DNA of 64,000 nucleotides from JBELHR01 sp042091275 (GTDB lineage Bacteria; Bacteroidota; Bacteroidia; Flavobacteriales; Flavobacteriaceae): assembly GCA_042091275.1 (NCBI GenBank), contig JBELHR010000001.1, positions 1 through 64,000 on the forward strand, in the 5' to 3' direction. The position numbers and the translations under genes were made by a program. Below, piece by piece: positions 1 through 8,666 of this stretch (within the stretch, counting starts at the first letter, position 1; each line of letters opens with the position of its first letter). The notes below the pieces were generated by a model. The model was not told the DNA's origin. It did no database searches and worked only from the letters and a program-made list of their open reading frames with translations.

Positions 1-654
1 CCAAGATGTCGAATCTGTAAATCTACCTATTTCTTCTTTCAAAAAAGAAAAATCCTTTAGCGCAGGAAAGCCCAAGATACGCTGGGAATCGAATGCGGAG
101 TCAATAATCCCAGAAATAGTACCACCAGTGCCAATTGCTACCCCGACAAAATCGAATCTAGTATCTTCAGGCTGGAGAATCTCCCTACAACCTTTTACGG
201 CTAAAAGATTCGTCCCCCCCTCCGGAATGGTGTAATACCTCTCGGGTAATCCGGAAACAGTTTTCAGGGTTTTAATTTTGTAATCCTCTCTACTTATAAA
301 ATAGAGTTTCATTCCTTTATCCATCGCAAAATCAAGAGTAGGATTGGAACGTAACTCTGCTTCTGACTTTAAAGCTAATTCCTCACCGCGAATAATTCCG
401 ATACTCTCCAAACCTGCATTATAGGCCGCAGCGGATGTAGCAGCTATATGATTAGAAAACGCGCCCCCAAAAGTTAAAATAGTACGGTGTTCTAAGCGCT
501 TAGCCTCTTGAATATTGTATTTAAGTTTTCTGAATTTGTTTCCAGATACGAAAGGATCCAATAAATCCTCCCGTTTGACCCAAACCTCGACTTGTTTTTC
601 CTTCCAGTTTCCGTAGTCTAGAAATTGATTTTCGCTGATAGGCGATTTAGTCAT
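1..654 (-). CDS. 1-aminocyclopropane-1-carboxylate deaminase/D-cysteine desulfhydrase family PLP enzyme (C-terminus cut off by window edge)
   Basis: Reading the minus strand from the ATG at 654 gives an open frame to the window edge, about 218 residues (MTKSPISENQFLDYG...). It carries VKREDLLDPFVSGNKFRKLKY, the N-terminal signature of the fold-type II PLP family, in which the lysine of SGNKFRKL is the probable Schiff-base residue. GGAFSNH, EGGTN and GTGGTISG further along fit the substrate-binding and phosphate-binding loops. The family deaminates ACC or releases sulfide from D-cysteine; which substrate applies here cannot be told from sequence. The ATG overlaps the stop of the upstream ABC-F gene by 8 bases (ATGACTAA), so the two are probably co-transcribed and translationally coupled. 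The 3' part of the gene lies outside the window. Confidence 0.85.
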   Translation of the reverse strand, partial: MTKSPISENQFLDYGNWKEKQVEVWVKREDLLDPFVSGNKFRKLKYNIQEAKRLEHRTILTFGGAFSNHIAATSAAAYNAGLESIGIIRGEELALKSEAELRSNPTLDFAMDKGMKLYFISREDYKIKTLKTVSGLPERYYTIPEGGTNLLAVKGCREILQPEDTRFDFVGVAIGTGGTISGIIDSAFDSQRILGFPALKDFSFLKEEIGRFTDSTSW

Positions 655-2560
655 CGTATTGTCCTAATTCTTCTTCCAATACTTCCCAATCTGTCATAAA
701 ATCGTTTAATGTAGCTTGTTTTCGCTCGTATTCTTCAAAATATGTAGAATCTGAGGCCAATTCTGGGTTGGCTATTAAACGTTTATCTTCTCCTTCCAAA
801 TCTGCTTCTAAATCTGCAATTTGTCGTTCTACCTTGGCAATCTTGTTCTTGATTTGCTTTACCTTTTTATTCGACGATTTCGATTTCGGCTTTGATTCAG
901 CGACAGATTTGGTCTTTTTCTTCTCTTTCCCTAACTCTACAGCTCGCATATCTTTCGATTCGTGCGCCTCCAAGAAATAGTCAATATCGCCTAAATACTC
1001 TTTGAGTTTGTGATCTTTAAATTCAATTACCTTAGTCGTTAAACCTTGCAGAAAATCTCTATCGTGAGAAACCACGATCAGAGTTCCTTTAAAATTATTT
1101 AAAGCCTCTTTTAAGATGGATTTTGAAGCAATATCCAAGTGGTTAGTAGGCTCATCCAAAACCAAAACATTGAATGGATCCAAGAGCATTTTACACAAAG
1201 CGAGTCGATTTCTCTCTCCCCCGGACAAAACCTTTACTTTCTTTTCGACATCGTCTCCCGAAAACAGAAAAGACCCCAACATATCTCTCACTTTGACTCG
1301 ATTACCGTCATTAGCTGCATCGAGCATAGTATCCAACAGGGTTTTTTCTCCATCTAAATACTCCGCCTGATTTTGTGCGAAATAACCAATCTGAACATTG
1401 TGCCCTAAACTGAGTTTTCCTTGATGGCTTAACTCTCCAACAATAATTTTGGCTAAGGTTGATTTTCCCTGACCATTTTGTCCGACAAATGCTAGTTGTG
1501 ACCCTCTCTCAATCATGATATCGACGTGATCGAGAACCATTTTATCTCCGTAATTCTTGGAGAGGGATTCACAAGTTACCACTACCTTTCCAGGATCTAT
1601 GGATACAGGAAAACGGATATTCATAACAGCGTTATCCTCCTGATCTACCTCAATACGATCAATTTTATCTAATTTTTTTATCATGGATTGCGCCATGGAA
1701 GCTTTAGTTGCTTTTGCACGGAATTTTGCAATCAACTGCTCTGCTTGCTTTATCTCTCTATCTTGATTTTTCTTAGCTTGTAATTGTTGAGTTCTAATCT
1801 CATCTCTTAAGAGTAAAAACTGAGAATACGGTTTATTGTAATCGTAGATTTTGCCCAAACTGATTTCAATAGTTCTGTTGGTAACGTTATCCAAAAACAT
1901 CTTATCGTGTGAAACCAAAACGATAGCTCCAGCATAGGTTCTCAGAAATTTCTCCAACCATATTATAGATTCGATATCCAAGTGGTTGGTAGGCTCATCT
2001 AAAAGTAAAACATCATTGTCCTGCAAGAGCAGTTTCGCCAGTTCAATTCGCATTCTCCATCCTCCAGAAAAAGTCTCTGTTAGGCTATCAAAATCCTTTC
2101 GAGTAAAACCTAAACCGAGTAAAACGCGCTCTGTTGTCCCTTGATAATTATACCCTCCTAGCATCTCGTAACGAGTAGTAAACTCGTCCAATTCGTTAAT
2201 AAGATTAGAATAATACTCGCTTTCGTAATCCGTGCGCTCGGATAATTCTGTATTGATTCTATTTAACTCCTTTTCAACTACCATAATCTCTTGAAAAGCC
2301 TGGTAAGATTCCTCCAATACCGTGCGCCCTCCGATAAATTCTAAATCCTGCTTTAGAAAACCTACTCTAGCGTCTTTGTCAAAAGCCAAAGTTCCGCCAT
2401 CTAAAGGAAGCTCTTTAGATATAACTTTAAGAAGAGTTGACTTTCCCGCTCCATTTTTACCGATCAATCCAACTCGGTCTCCTCGGTCGAGTTTAAATGT
2501 GATTCCCGAGAATAAATCTTCTCCCGAAAAGGTTACGCTTGCATTGTGCACATTCAACAT
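647..2560 (-). CDS. ABC-F family ATPase (translation-associated, no membrane domain)
   Basis: 637-residue soluble protein with two ABC ATPase cassettes and no membrane segments, the layout of ABC-F proteins that act on the ribosome. Cassette 1 has Walker A GKNGAGKS (34-41), signature SGGW (165-168) and Walker B ending DEPTNHLD (about 188-195). Cassette 2 has Walker A GQNGQGKS (about 360-367), signature LSGGERNRL and a second DEPTNHLD. The linker between them (about 250-310) is rich in K, R, E and Q, as expected for the P-site tRNA interaction motif. The C-terminal 80 residues are charged and look like a coiled coil, which resembles Uup or YheS rather than EttA. The exact subfamily (housekeeping factor or antibiotic resistance) is not decided by what I can see. 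Confidence 0.93.
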   Translation of the reverse strand: MLNVHNASVTFSGEDLFSGITFKLDRGDRVGLIGKNGAGKSTLLKVISKELPLDGGTLAFDKDARVGFLKQDLEFIGGRTVLEESYQAFQEIMVVEKELNRINTELSERTDYESEYYSNLINELDEFTTRYEMLGGYNYQGTTERVLLGLGFTRKDFDSLTETFSGGWRMRIELAKLLLQDNDVLLLDEPTNHLDIESIIWLEKFLRTYAGAIVLVSHDKMFLDNVTNRTIEISLGKIYDYNKPYSQFLLLRDEIRTQQLQAKKNQDREIKQAEQLIAKFRAKATKASMAQSMIKKLDKIDRIEVDQEDNAVMNIRFPVSIDPGKVVVTCESLSKNYGDKMVLDHVDIMIERGSQLAFVGQNGQGKSTLAKIIVGELSHQGKLSLGHNVQIGYFAQNQAEYLDGEKTLLDTMLDAANDGNRVKVRDMLGSFLFSGDDVEKKVKVLSGGERNRLALCKMLLDPFNVLVLDEPTNHLDIASKSILKEALNNFKGTLIVVSHDRDFLQGLTTKVIEFKDHKLKEYLGDIDYFLEAHESKDMRAVELGKEKKKTKSVAESKPKSKSSNKKVKQIKNKIAKVERQIADLEADLEGEDKRLIANPELASDSTYFEEYERKQATLNDFMTDWEVLEEELGQYDD

Positions 2561-2578
2561 AGTAGTCTACTTATTTGT

Positions 2579-2586
2579 TATCTTTG
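2579..2586 (+). promoter_or_regulatory. Bacteroidota -7 promoter element for the DUF983 gene
   Basis: TATCTTTG matches the TAnnTTTG -7 consensus of the Bacteroidota primary sigma factor. It lies 27 bases before the ATG at 2614, which argues for that ATG rather than the in-frame TTG at 2575. No clear TTG is seen at the -33 spacing. Confidence 0.6.
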
Positions 2587-2613
2587 TTTGAGGCTACAAA
2601 AATAGCATTAAAT

Positions 2614-3000
2614 ATGATTCGAAAAGGACAAAAACTTTACAGTATTTTACACAAACGTTGCCCGAGATGTCACGAAGGTAAATTCTTTAAATACAAAGTA
2701 TCTTTTAAGCTCTTTAAAATCAACGAACTTTATAAGACTTGTTCTAAGTGCGGTCAGAAATATTATTTGGAACCCTCTTTCTACTACGGAGCGATGTATG
2801 TGAGCTATGGACTGACTGTTGCCTTGGCAGTTGCTGTTTTTGTAATTAGCTATTTAATTGGATTAAGTCCTCTTTATATTTTAATTGCCATTACCGCTTC
2901 CTTACTTTTGGGAAGTCCTTTTGTATTGCAACTCTCGAGGATAATTTGGATTAATCTATTTGTTTCCTACGACAAAAACGCTCTTAAGAAAAACGATTAA
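2614..3000 (+). CDS. DUF983 family zinc-ribbon membrane protein
   Basis: Small protein of about 128 residues starting MIRKGQKLYSILHKRCPRCH. Two CxxC pairs (CPRC and CSKC) form a likely zinc ribbon at the N-terminus. Two hydrophobic helices follow (around YVSYGLTVALAVAVFVISYL and LYILIAITASLLLGSPFVL). This matches the DUF983 family, whose function is unknown. The open frame extends upstream to a TTG at 2575, but a -7 promoter element sits across that region, so the ATG at 2614 is the better start. The 3' end overlaps the convergent FAD oxidoreductase gene by 17 bases. Confidence 0.85.
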   Translation: MIRKGQKLYSILHKRCPRCHEGKFFKYKVSFKLFKINELYKTCSKCGQKYYLEPSFYYGAMYVSYGLTVALAVAVFVISYLIGLSPLYILIAITASLLLGSPFVLQLSRIIWINLFVSYDKNALKKND

Positions 3001-4018
3001 TATCTATTTCTCTATCCATTTCCTCGCCGTATACGATTGACCTAGCGAGATTATTCGCTGAAAATGGAGCGTTCATGACTCCTCGCGTACCCAAGCCGTT
3101 TAGAACAAATAGGTTGCTGTATTTTGGGTGTTTACCAACCAAAGGTCTTCTATCCACGACAGTTGGCCTAATTCCAGCCATTTGATCGCAAATTTCGTAG
3201 CTGCAATTAATCATTAGCTCTAATTTCTCAATCAACCTATTTCTCGCTTTGTCTGTCGGAGTATTCGTCACATCGTAGTTGTCATAAGTAGCTCCAACCT
3301 TATACATAGAATTACCTAGAGGAAGTACAAAAACACCTGCTTTCAACAAAACATTCAAATTGAGTTCTTCGCACTTGATAATCAAAACTTCTCCCTTGGC
3401 GTGTCTCAAGGGCAAATAATTGAAAAATGGATTTTTAGACATACCAAAGCCCTCACAAAAAACGATATTATCAAAACTATGACCACCAAAAGTCAACTTA
3501 TCTACATCCAATTGATCGTAATCTATAGTTCCGCTAACAAAAGTATTGTTATCGATGAGCATAGCTTTATAAGCTTTCAAAAGTACAGGTACATTCAACT
3601 TCCCCGTTCCCACGACTTTGCCATAACCGTGAGGAGCCTTGATTTCAGGATTTAAATTTGGATAAATTTTCGGTGATAAATAATTCTCCAAGCCCACCCT
3701 ATCCGAAGCAGCTATAAAATTATTTCCCTCCTCCACGTCGTGAATAATTCGCAAGGTTTCGAAGTATTCCATAAAAGAACAATTCAAATCTACTTCCAAT
3801 TTCTTATAAAAATCTAAGGCGTATTTCAACAGAAAGTCTCCTCTCCAAGCAGGAGTAAATCGCTTGAGAATAACGGGGTTCCAAACACCTCCAGCAACGG
3901 AAGAAGCCAATTGACTTTCATCGCTTATAACCAAAACTGTCTTTCCGCATTCTTTGAGCTTGTGCGTAATTGACATTCCTGCCAATCCAAAACCTACAAC
4001 GGCAAAATCGAAGTGCAT
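2984..4018 (-). CDS. FAD-dependent oxidoreductase of the DAO family
   Basis: 344-residue protein starting with a Rossmann-type dinucleotide fold (FAVVGFGLAGMSITHKL, GxGxxG-like), followed by ISDESQLASSVAGGVWNP, typical of the D-amino-acid oxidase/glycine oxidase clan. Near the C-terminus GIRPTVVDRRPLVGKHP and LNGLGTRGVMNAPF form the second FAD-contacting region of that clan. The substrate is unknown. No signal peptide is seen, so it is probably cytoplasmic. It begins just after the terminator that ends the gld operon, so it has its own transcription, and its end overlaps the end of the DUF983 gene. Confidence 0.85.
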   Translation of the reverse strand: MHFDFAVVGFGLAGMSITHKLKECGKTVLVISDESQLASSVAGGVWNPVILKRFTPAWRGDFLLKYALDFYKKLEVDLNCSFMEYFETLRIIHDVEEGNNFIAASDRVGLENYLSPKIYPNLNPEIKAPHGYGKVVGTGKLNVPVLLKAYKAMLIDNNTFVSGTIDYDQLDVDKLTFGGHSFDNIVFCEGFGMSKNPFFNYLPLRHAKGEVLIIKCEELNLNVLLKAGVFVLPLGNSMYKVGATYDNYDVTNTPTDKARNRLIEKLELMINCSYEICDQMAGIRPTVVDRRPLVGKHPKYSNLFVLNGLGTRGVMNAPFSANNLARSIVYGEEMDREIDINRFS

Positions 4019-4035
4019 ACTAACTTATTTAAATT

Positions 4036-4067
4036 AAAAAACTCCCGAAAGGACGGGAGTTTTTTTT
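4036..4067 (-). terminator. Rho-independent terminator after gldN
   Basis: Perfect 7-bp stem ACTCCCG (4041-4047) / CGGGAGT (4054-4060) with a 6-base loop. A-rich sequence on the left and eight T on the right make it potentially bidirectional. On the minus strand it ends the gldK-N transcript just before the FAD oxidoreductase start. Confidence 0.85.
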
Positions 4068-4074
4068 GTGATAT

Positions 4075-4974
4075 CTAATAATTCCACATATCTAATTCTC
4101 GATCTCGAATCGCTTCTTTCAGCTTCTCGGACTCCAGTACTTGGAATAAGGAATTTCCTTTTATATAGTCTCGAACATCTCGATCTCCATAAAGGTTCTC
4201 TTGTCTGTAAATAATAGAGCTAAATCTTCTAGAGATTAAAAGGTGGTCAAAGGATATTGGATAAGAAGAACTCTTTTCGTTAAATACTTTCATCTCGTGC
4301 AACACTTGTCTCGCATCTGGATAAAAAATCCAAAAGAGGGATAACAACTCATTATCGCTAACATCCGAACGTCCGATAGTTTGCACATCTTGTGCTACGG
4401 GTGCTAAACCTAACAAACGGTACTTTAACTCGCCTTGACGCTTGTCAAAATAATAAATACCTTTAATTCTAAACCCTTGAATATCTTGGGATTGTATTGC
4501 GATAGAATCGACAAACTCCGAAAGATTACTGTCTCCTGCATTCAGGGCGTCGTAACCTGCATTGGAAGTGTCTACTCTCAAAAGCTTCTCACTGATCTCG
4601 TTTACTTGTAGTCTAGTTGTAAAGTAGGAATCGTCATAAACCTCCGTTATCTTACCACTCTTTACAGCCTTTAACAAGGTGTGATATAGACTCCTTCTAT
4701 AAGGCTCTACGCGAGTAGTATCCACCGGATAGTATAGCGGAAGATTGATTCTTTGATTTAAATCAATATACTCCCAAACTGTGGTTGACCACAAGATATC
4801 TCTATCGCTTACATAACCGTAAGGTAGAGGTTTATCTATTGCTCCGTCCAACGATTGTTCCGCACTTTGTCCTATCTCGTCTACCGTGACTGCATTGAGC
4901 ATGTTCGCCTGACCATAAGAGGTCAAAACGCAAACAAACACAAAAACAAATCCAATGATACTCTTTCTATTCAT
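4075..4974 (-). CDS. gldN: Gliding motility/type IX secretion protein GldN
   Basis: 299-residue protein with an N-terminal signal peptide (MNRKSIIGFVFVFVCVLTSYGQA, cleavage likely after YGQ or QA). GldN (PorN in Porphyromonas) is a periplasmic component of the type IX secretion system that forms, with GldK, the ring attached to the inner face of the outer membrane. Recognisable features are DRDILWSTTVWEYIDLNQRIN near residue 57 and the RRFSSIIYRQENLYGDRD stretch near the C-terminus. It is the last gene of gldK-L-M-N, 5 bases after gldM, and is followed directly by a strong terminator. Confidence 0.95.
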   Translation of the reverse strand: MNRKSIIGFVFVFVCVLTSYGQANMLNAVTVDEIGQSAEQSLDGAIDKPLPYGYVSDRDILWSTTVWEYIDLNQRINLPLYYPVDTTRVEPYRRSLYHTLLKAVKSGKITEVYDDSYFTTRLQVNEISEKLLRVDTSNAGYDALNAGDSNLSEFVDSIAIQSQDIQGFRIKGIYYFDKRQGELKYRLLGLAPVAQDVQTIGRSDVSDNELLSLFWIFYPDARQVLHEMKVFNEKSSSYPISFDHLLISRRFSSIIYRQENLYGDRDVRDYIKGNSLFQVLESEKLKEAIRDRELDMWNY

Positions 4975-4979
4975 CTTAA

Positions 4980-6524
4980 TTAGTTCGATAATTCTACACT
5001 TAGAGGCATAACATTTTTCAGTCTATAAGAACTGTTGTTCTTTAATTTTGCTTTGACGTCAAAAATAGTAATTATATCTCCCCTTCTCGCTTTTGATAGT
5101 GCTTTTTGCGCTTTACTATCTAAACGGTTTCCATTTACTACAACAGTTGCCTGTCCTGGTATCTTAATTTTAAATCCAGTAGTTACGATATTTACATCAA
5201 AAACAAAATCTATTAATTGGGCACTTATCGTGGCCTTAGCCAAACTAGATTTAGGCATTCGAATAACTCCAACCTCATTTCTTACAGAGGCCATCGGAGC
5301 AGGAATATCTTTTATTCTGAATTTTCTTTTATCGCTAACTGGTTCTCCATTGGACATGGTTCCGCTAACGCTAATAACCACTTCTCTGCCCTTTCCAGGC
5401 GTCAAAGTATAGGTGTTTCCTTTTACTTTCCTCAGACCAGGAGCACTAGCTTTTACCGCATTATTTGCGACACCTGGAATAGATATTGTTATTGGATTGC
5501 TGATTCCGCGATAAACTACATTCATAGCATCTGCTGAAACAACAGCTCCGGAAGGTTTTGCAACCACTAAATAAGAGGCGTCAATGGGAATAGAAACCGA
5601 TTCTCCTTTTTGTTGAAATACGAATTCACCACTTAACTTATTCTCTCCTAATTTTCCACCGCTCAGATTCACTAAAGAGGCTCCTCTTTCGTTTCCGGTC
5701 ATAACTTGACCATTCACCACAACTTTTTCTGGCTTTAAGGAAGCGTCATAACGTCCTAAAACAATCTTTCCAGTTATCTTTTCCCCTTGAATAAATGCGG
5801 GTTTATCCGGCATAAAAATAGCTCCATACGTATCTGCACTAATACCTGCATCCAGTTCGAGTTGATCACTCAACATAGAATTAAACGCCTCTCGCTCCGT
5901 AGAGAGAATATCGCTTTGTATAGCAGATAAATTAGTTATTGTCGATATTAACGGAAACCCTTCGTAACGATTATTTAACCAAGGTTCTCTTCCTCCTTCT
6001 GCTAATTTGATGTCCTCGGTATTGAAACGCTTTTCAACATCTTGAACAATTTGCTCCGGAGCAGATTCTCCGAGATTTGAAATTATAGAAGCCTTATAGT
6101 CTCCCATATTTTTTATAAAGAGATCCCCCTGTTCTGTATATCCATCTCCTGCAAAAAACAGTACATCTCCTGCATCCGTCTTATCCATGGACTCATAATC
6201 TGTAGGGTCATCAATTCCTTTTAAGAGTTCCTCTTTGAGACCACCGATAAATTGGTAGAATGAATCTGAATTTTCTTTAATCGCTGAGGCCATTTGATAG
6301 GGCTTCTCATATTTCTCTGGTTGCTCACTCGCCTTTAGAGCCAAATTCTCTAAAACCACTTGTGTGCTTACCAATGCTCTTTCGTTAGACTCCACTAGTC
6401 TTTCGTTTTGATAACCAAAAGCAGATAAAACTTCTTTACTCATGTTTAATGCAATCATCGCGATAAAAACGAGATACATCAAATTGATCATCTTTTGTCT
6501 TGGGGATACTTTACCTCCTGCCAT
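4980..6524 (-). CDS. gldM: Gliding motility/type IX secretion motor protein GldM
   Basis: 514-residue protein, the usual length for GldM. It begins MAGGKVSPRQKMINLMYLVF, with one transmembrane helix at about residues 14-30 followed by a long periplasmic part. GldM dimers pair with GldL in the inner membrane to form the proton-driven rotary motor, and their periplasmic domains reach the GldK/N ring. The periplasmic part fits the helical first domain plus several beta domains known for the family. The gene lies 21 bases after gldL and 5 bases before gldN. Confidence 0.96.
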   Translation of the reverse strand: MAGGKVSPRQKMINLMYLVFIAMIALNMSKEVLSAFGYQNERLVESNERALVSTQVVLENLALKASEQPEKYEKPYQMASAIKENSDSFYQFIGGLKEELLKGIDDPTDYESMDKTDAGDVLFFAGDGYTEQGDLFIKNMGDYKASIISNLGESAPEQIVQDVEKRFNTEDIKLAEGGREPWLNNRYEGFPLISTITNLSAIQSDILSTEREAFNSMLSDQLELDAGISADTYGAIFMPDKPAFIQGEKITGKIVLGRYDASLKPEKVVVNGQVMTGNERGASLVNLSGGKLGENKLSGEFVFQQKGESVSIPIDASYLVVAKPSGAVVSADAMNVVYRGISNPITISIPGVANNAVKASAPGLRKVKGNTYTLTPGKGREVVISVSGTMSNGEPVSDKRKFRIKDIPAPMASVRNEVGVIRMPKSSLAKATISAQLIDFVFDVNIVTTGFKIKIPGQATVVVNGNRLDSKAQKALSKARRGDIITIFDVKAKLKNNSSYRLKNVMPLSVELSN

Positions 6525-6545
6525 AATTAATAATTTAAGTTCTTA

Positions 6546-7178
6546 TTAATTTTTGTTCATTGCAGAAAGCATTCCTCCATAAACCGAATTCAACGAGGTT
6601 AGATTGGATGCTAAGGACTCCATTTGCGATTTTAGTTGCACCGAATTTTGAGCCATTTCCTCATTAGCAGAAGCTTGTTTGGCAGCACTCTCCATTTGCT
6701 TTTGATAAATGACATTCAATTCCTGCATCTGCATAGCAGCTTTTAACATCTCTTCGTTATACTTATTTGTTGAGGCAATAGATTCAGTAGCTGGTCCTAT
6801 AGACTTTGCAGCTCCCTCAAAATTGCGAATACTATTACCGAGACCTTCCATCAAAGCAGTATCGACTCTAGCTTGTTTTAGCATTTCGTCTAATTTCTTT
6901 GACAACATACCGTCTGGACTAACGTCCTCTGTATTAGCAGTACCTCCGGCTAATTGCGGATATACTTTAGACCAATCATAATCATCATCCACAGGTTCAA
7001 AAGCGGCATAAGCAAAGATAAATGCCTCTGTTATGAGTCCTATTGCCAACAAAAGATTTCCGGAAATAGGTCCCAAATTCCAATGAAGGAGTTTGAATAA
7101 TGCTCCGAGAATCACAATAGATGCTCCGAGACCATATACTAAATTACTTACTTGCTTAGCTTGTCTTGATTGTGCCAT
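6546..7178 (-). CDS. gldL: Gliding motility/type IX secretion motor protein GldL
   Basis: 210-residue inner-membrane protein with two transmembrane helices near the N-terminus (about 13-30 and 36-58). The second contains LLAIGLITEAFIFAYAAFEP, whose glutamate is in the position of the conserved intramembrane Glu implicated in proton flow. The rest is a cytoplasmic, helical region rich in A, M, Q and E, likely a coiled coil. GldL forms a pentamer around a GldM dimer. It lies 44 bases after gldK and 21 bases before gldM, in the order conserved across gliding Bacteroidota. Confidence 0.96.
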   Translation of the reverse strand: MAQSRQAKQVSNLVYGLGASIVILGALFKLLHWNLGPISGNLLLAIGLITEAFIFAYAAFEPVDDDYDWSKVYPQLAGGTANTEDVSPDGMLSKKLDEMLKQARVDTALMEGLGNSIRNFEGAAKSIGPATESIASTNKYNEEMLKAAMQMQELNVIYQKQMESAAKQASANEEMAQNSVQLKSQMESLASNLTSLNSVYGGMLSAMNKN

Positions 7179-7222
7179 GATACTTGTTTTTAAGTTTAAT
7201 ACTATTAAAAGGGTAATTAAAT

Positions 7223-8647
7223 TTATTTTCCTAAATAATCTTGTACGGTTCTAAAACCGATATAACTGCGAGCCGTATCTTTATATTCATAATCTCTACT
7301 GCTCACTTCCATAAAATATGCTATATCCTTCCATGAACCCCCTCGGATTACTTTTTTCGGGTTATTGAGATCCTCTACACTAGGATTCATTGTAGAACCT
7401 AGACCATAAGACGCCTCGTTATAAGCAGTATAGGTCCATTCTGCAACATTACCTGCCATGTTATAAAGACCGAAATCATTTGCATTATAGGACTTAGCCT
7501 CCATGGTATAAAGCGCACCATCTACCGCATAATCTCCCCTCACCGGTTTGAAGTTCGCTAAGAAACAACCTTTCTCACTAGTCGTGTAAGGTCCACCCCA
7601 AGGATATTTACTGTAATTTTGGCCACCTCTAGCAGCGTATTCCCATTCTGCTTCTGTTGGAAGACGGAAATCAGGAACCAAGTCCTCTCCTTTTCGAGTT
7701 CTCAAATAAGCATTTCTCTTTTCTGTTCTCCAATTGCAAAATGCACGAGCTTGATCCCAAGTAACTCCTATTACCGGATAATCTGAATAAGCCTCATGCC
7801 AAAAGTAATTTTGATGCATTGGATCGTTATAAGAGTAGTTAAAATCCTTGATCCAAACCGTTGTATCTGGATAGACATTCACTACCTCTCTTTTGATAAA
7901 ATCTTTTCTGTTTTGTCCAGTCTCGGCAGCCTTGTCATTATCAAAAGAAGAAAATACAAAGTTAAATTTCTCTACATCCAAAACTCTTCTTCCGTTGTAG
8001 GTCTCTTCTATTGGTAAGTACATCTCATCCATTACCTCTACGTACTCTACATCTGGATATTCACTAGTATCCCAAACTAAATCTGTAGACCAATCTAATA
8101 CACGTCCTTGAGTTTCGGAATTCACATCCCCTGTTCCACCGTAATAATCGTTCATATACTCTTGGTATGGAGTTAGAGAATTAGGGTCCTGAGGAGCTTG
8201 AAACCCATAAGAATCAATACTTAAGTTTTTATTATCTGTGGCTACACCACCTTCTGATCCATAAGACTTTAAATCCGCAGCTAGTGCAAGTTTTGTTCTC
8301 AATACCGAATCTCTAACATATTCGACGAACATTTTATATTCGGCATTGGTCACCTCGGTTTCATCCATAAAATACTGGCGAACGGTAACTGTTCTCGATT
8401 GGGTATTCATTTTACCTACTAGATCCTCTCCCGCATTTCCCATAGTAAAAGACCCAGAAGGAATCAAGACCATACCATAGGGTTTTTCAGCATTCCAATT
8501 TGTTCCTCGTCCATCCGCAACCAATTCTCCACGATCACTTCCTGAGCCACAACTACTGAGTAAAAGAGTTAAAAAACCAACTCTAAATATATTCTTAATC
8601 ATCCTATTCAATATGTTTTTCGATAAACTTAAACTTTTTTTCATCAC
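7223..8647 (-). CDS. gldK: Gliding motility/type IX secretion lipoprotein GldK
   Basis: 474-residue lipoprotein related to formylglycine-generating enzymes (FGE-sulfatase fold): MVLIPSGSFTMGN near residue 60, DFRLPTEAEWEYAARGG and NVAEWT in the middle, and VIRGGSW and YIGFRT near the end. In this family it is structural, forming the outer-membrane ring with GldN. The lipobox is LLLSSC. The longest frame puts the cysteine at about residue 33. An internal ATG at residue 16 (8602) would give a more usual 17-residue lipoprotein signal (MIKNIFRVGFLTLLLSSC) and may be the true start. An insertion of about 100 acidic residues (around 130-250) separates the first FGE motif from the rest, as in other GldK proteins. 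It follows the arginase-fold gene by 19 bases. Confidence 0.95.
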   Translation of the reverse strand: MMKKSLSLSKNILNRMIKNIFRVGFLTLLLSSCGSGSDRGELVADGRGTNWNAEKPYGMVLIPSGSFTMGNAGEDLVGKMNTQSRTVTVRQYFMDETEVTNAEYKMFVEYVRDSVLRTKLALAADLKSYGSEGGVATDNKNLSIDSYGFQAPQDPNSLTPYQEYMNDYYGGTGDVNSETQGRVLDWSTDLVWDTSEYPDVEYVEVMDEMYLPIEETYNGRRVLDVEKFNFVFSSFDNDKAAETGQNRKDFIKREVVNVYPDTTVWIKDFNYSYNDPMHQNYFWHEAYSDYPVIGVTWDQARAFCNWRTEKRNAYLRTRKGEDLVPDFRLPTEAEWEYAARGGQNYSKYPWGGPYTTSEKGCFLANFKPVRGDYAVDGALYTMEAKSYNANDFGLYNMAGNVAEWTYTAYNEASYGLGSTMNPSVEDLNNPKKVIRGGSWKDIAYFMEVSSRDYEYKDTARSYIGFRTVQDYLGK

Positions 8648-8666
8648 ATCATGTTAAAATAACAAA

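Noticed and set aside
2575..2613. TTG start at 2575 for the DUF983 protein
   Set aside because: A -7 promoter element at 2579-2586 lies inside that extension and the ATG at 2614 gives the expected family start.
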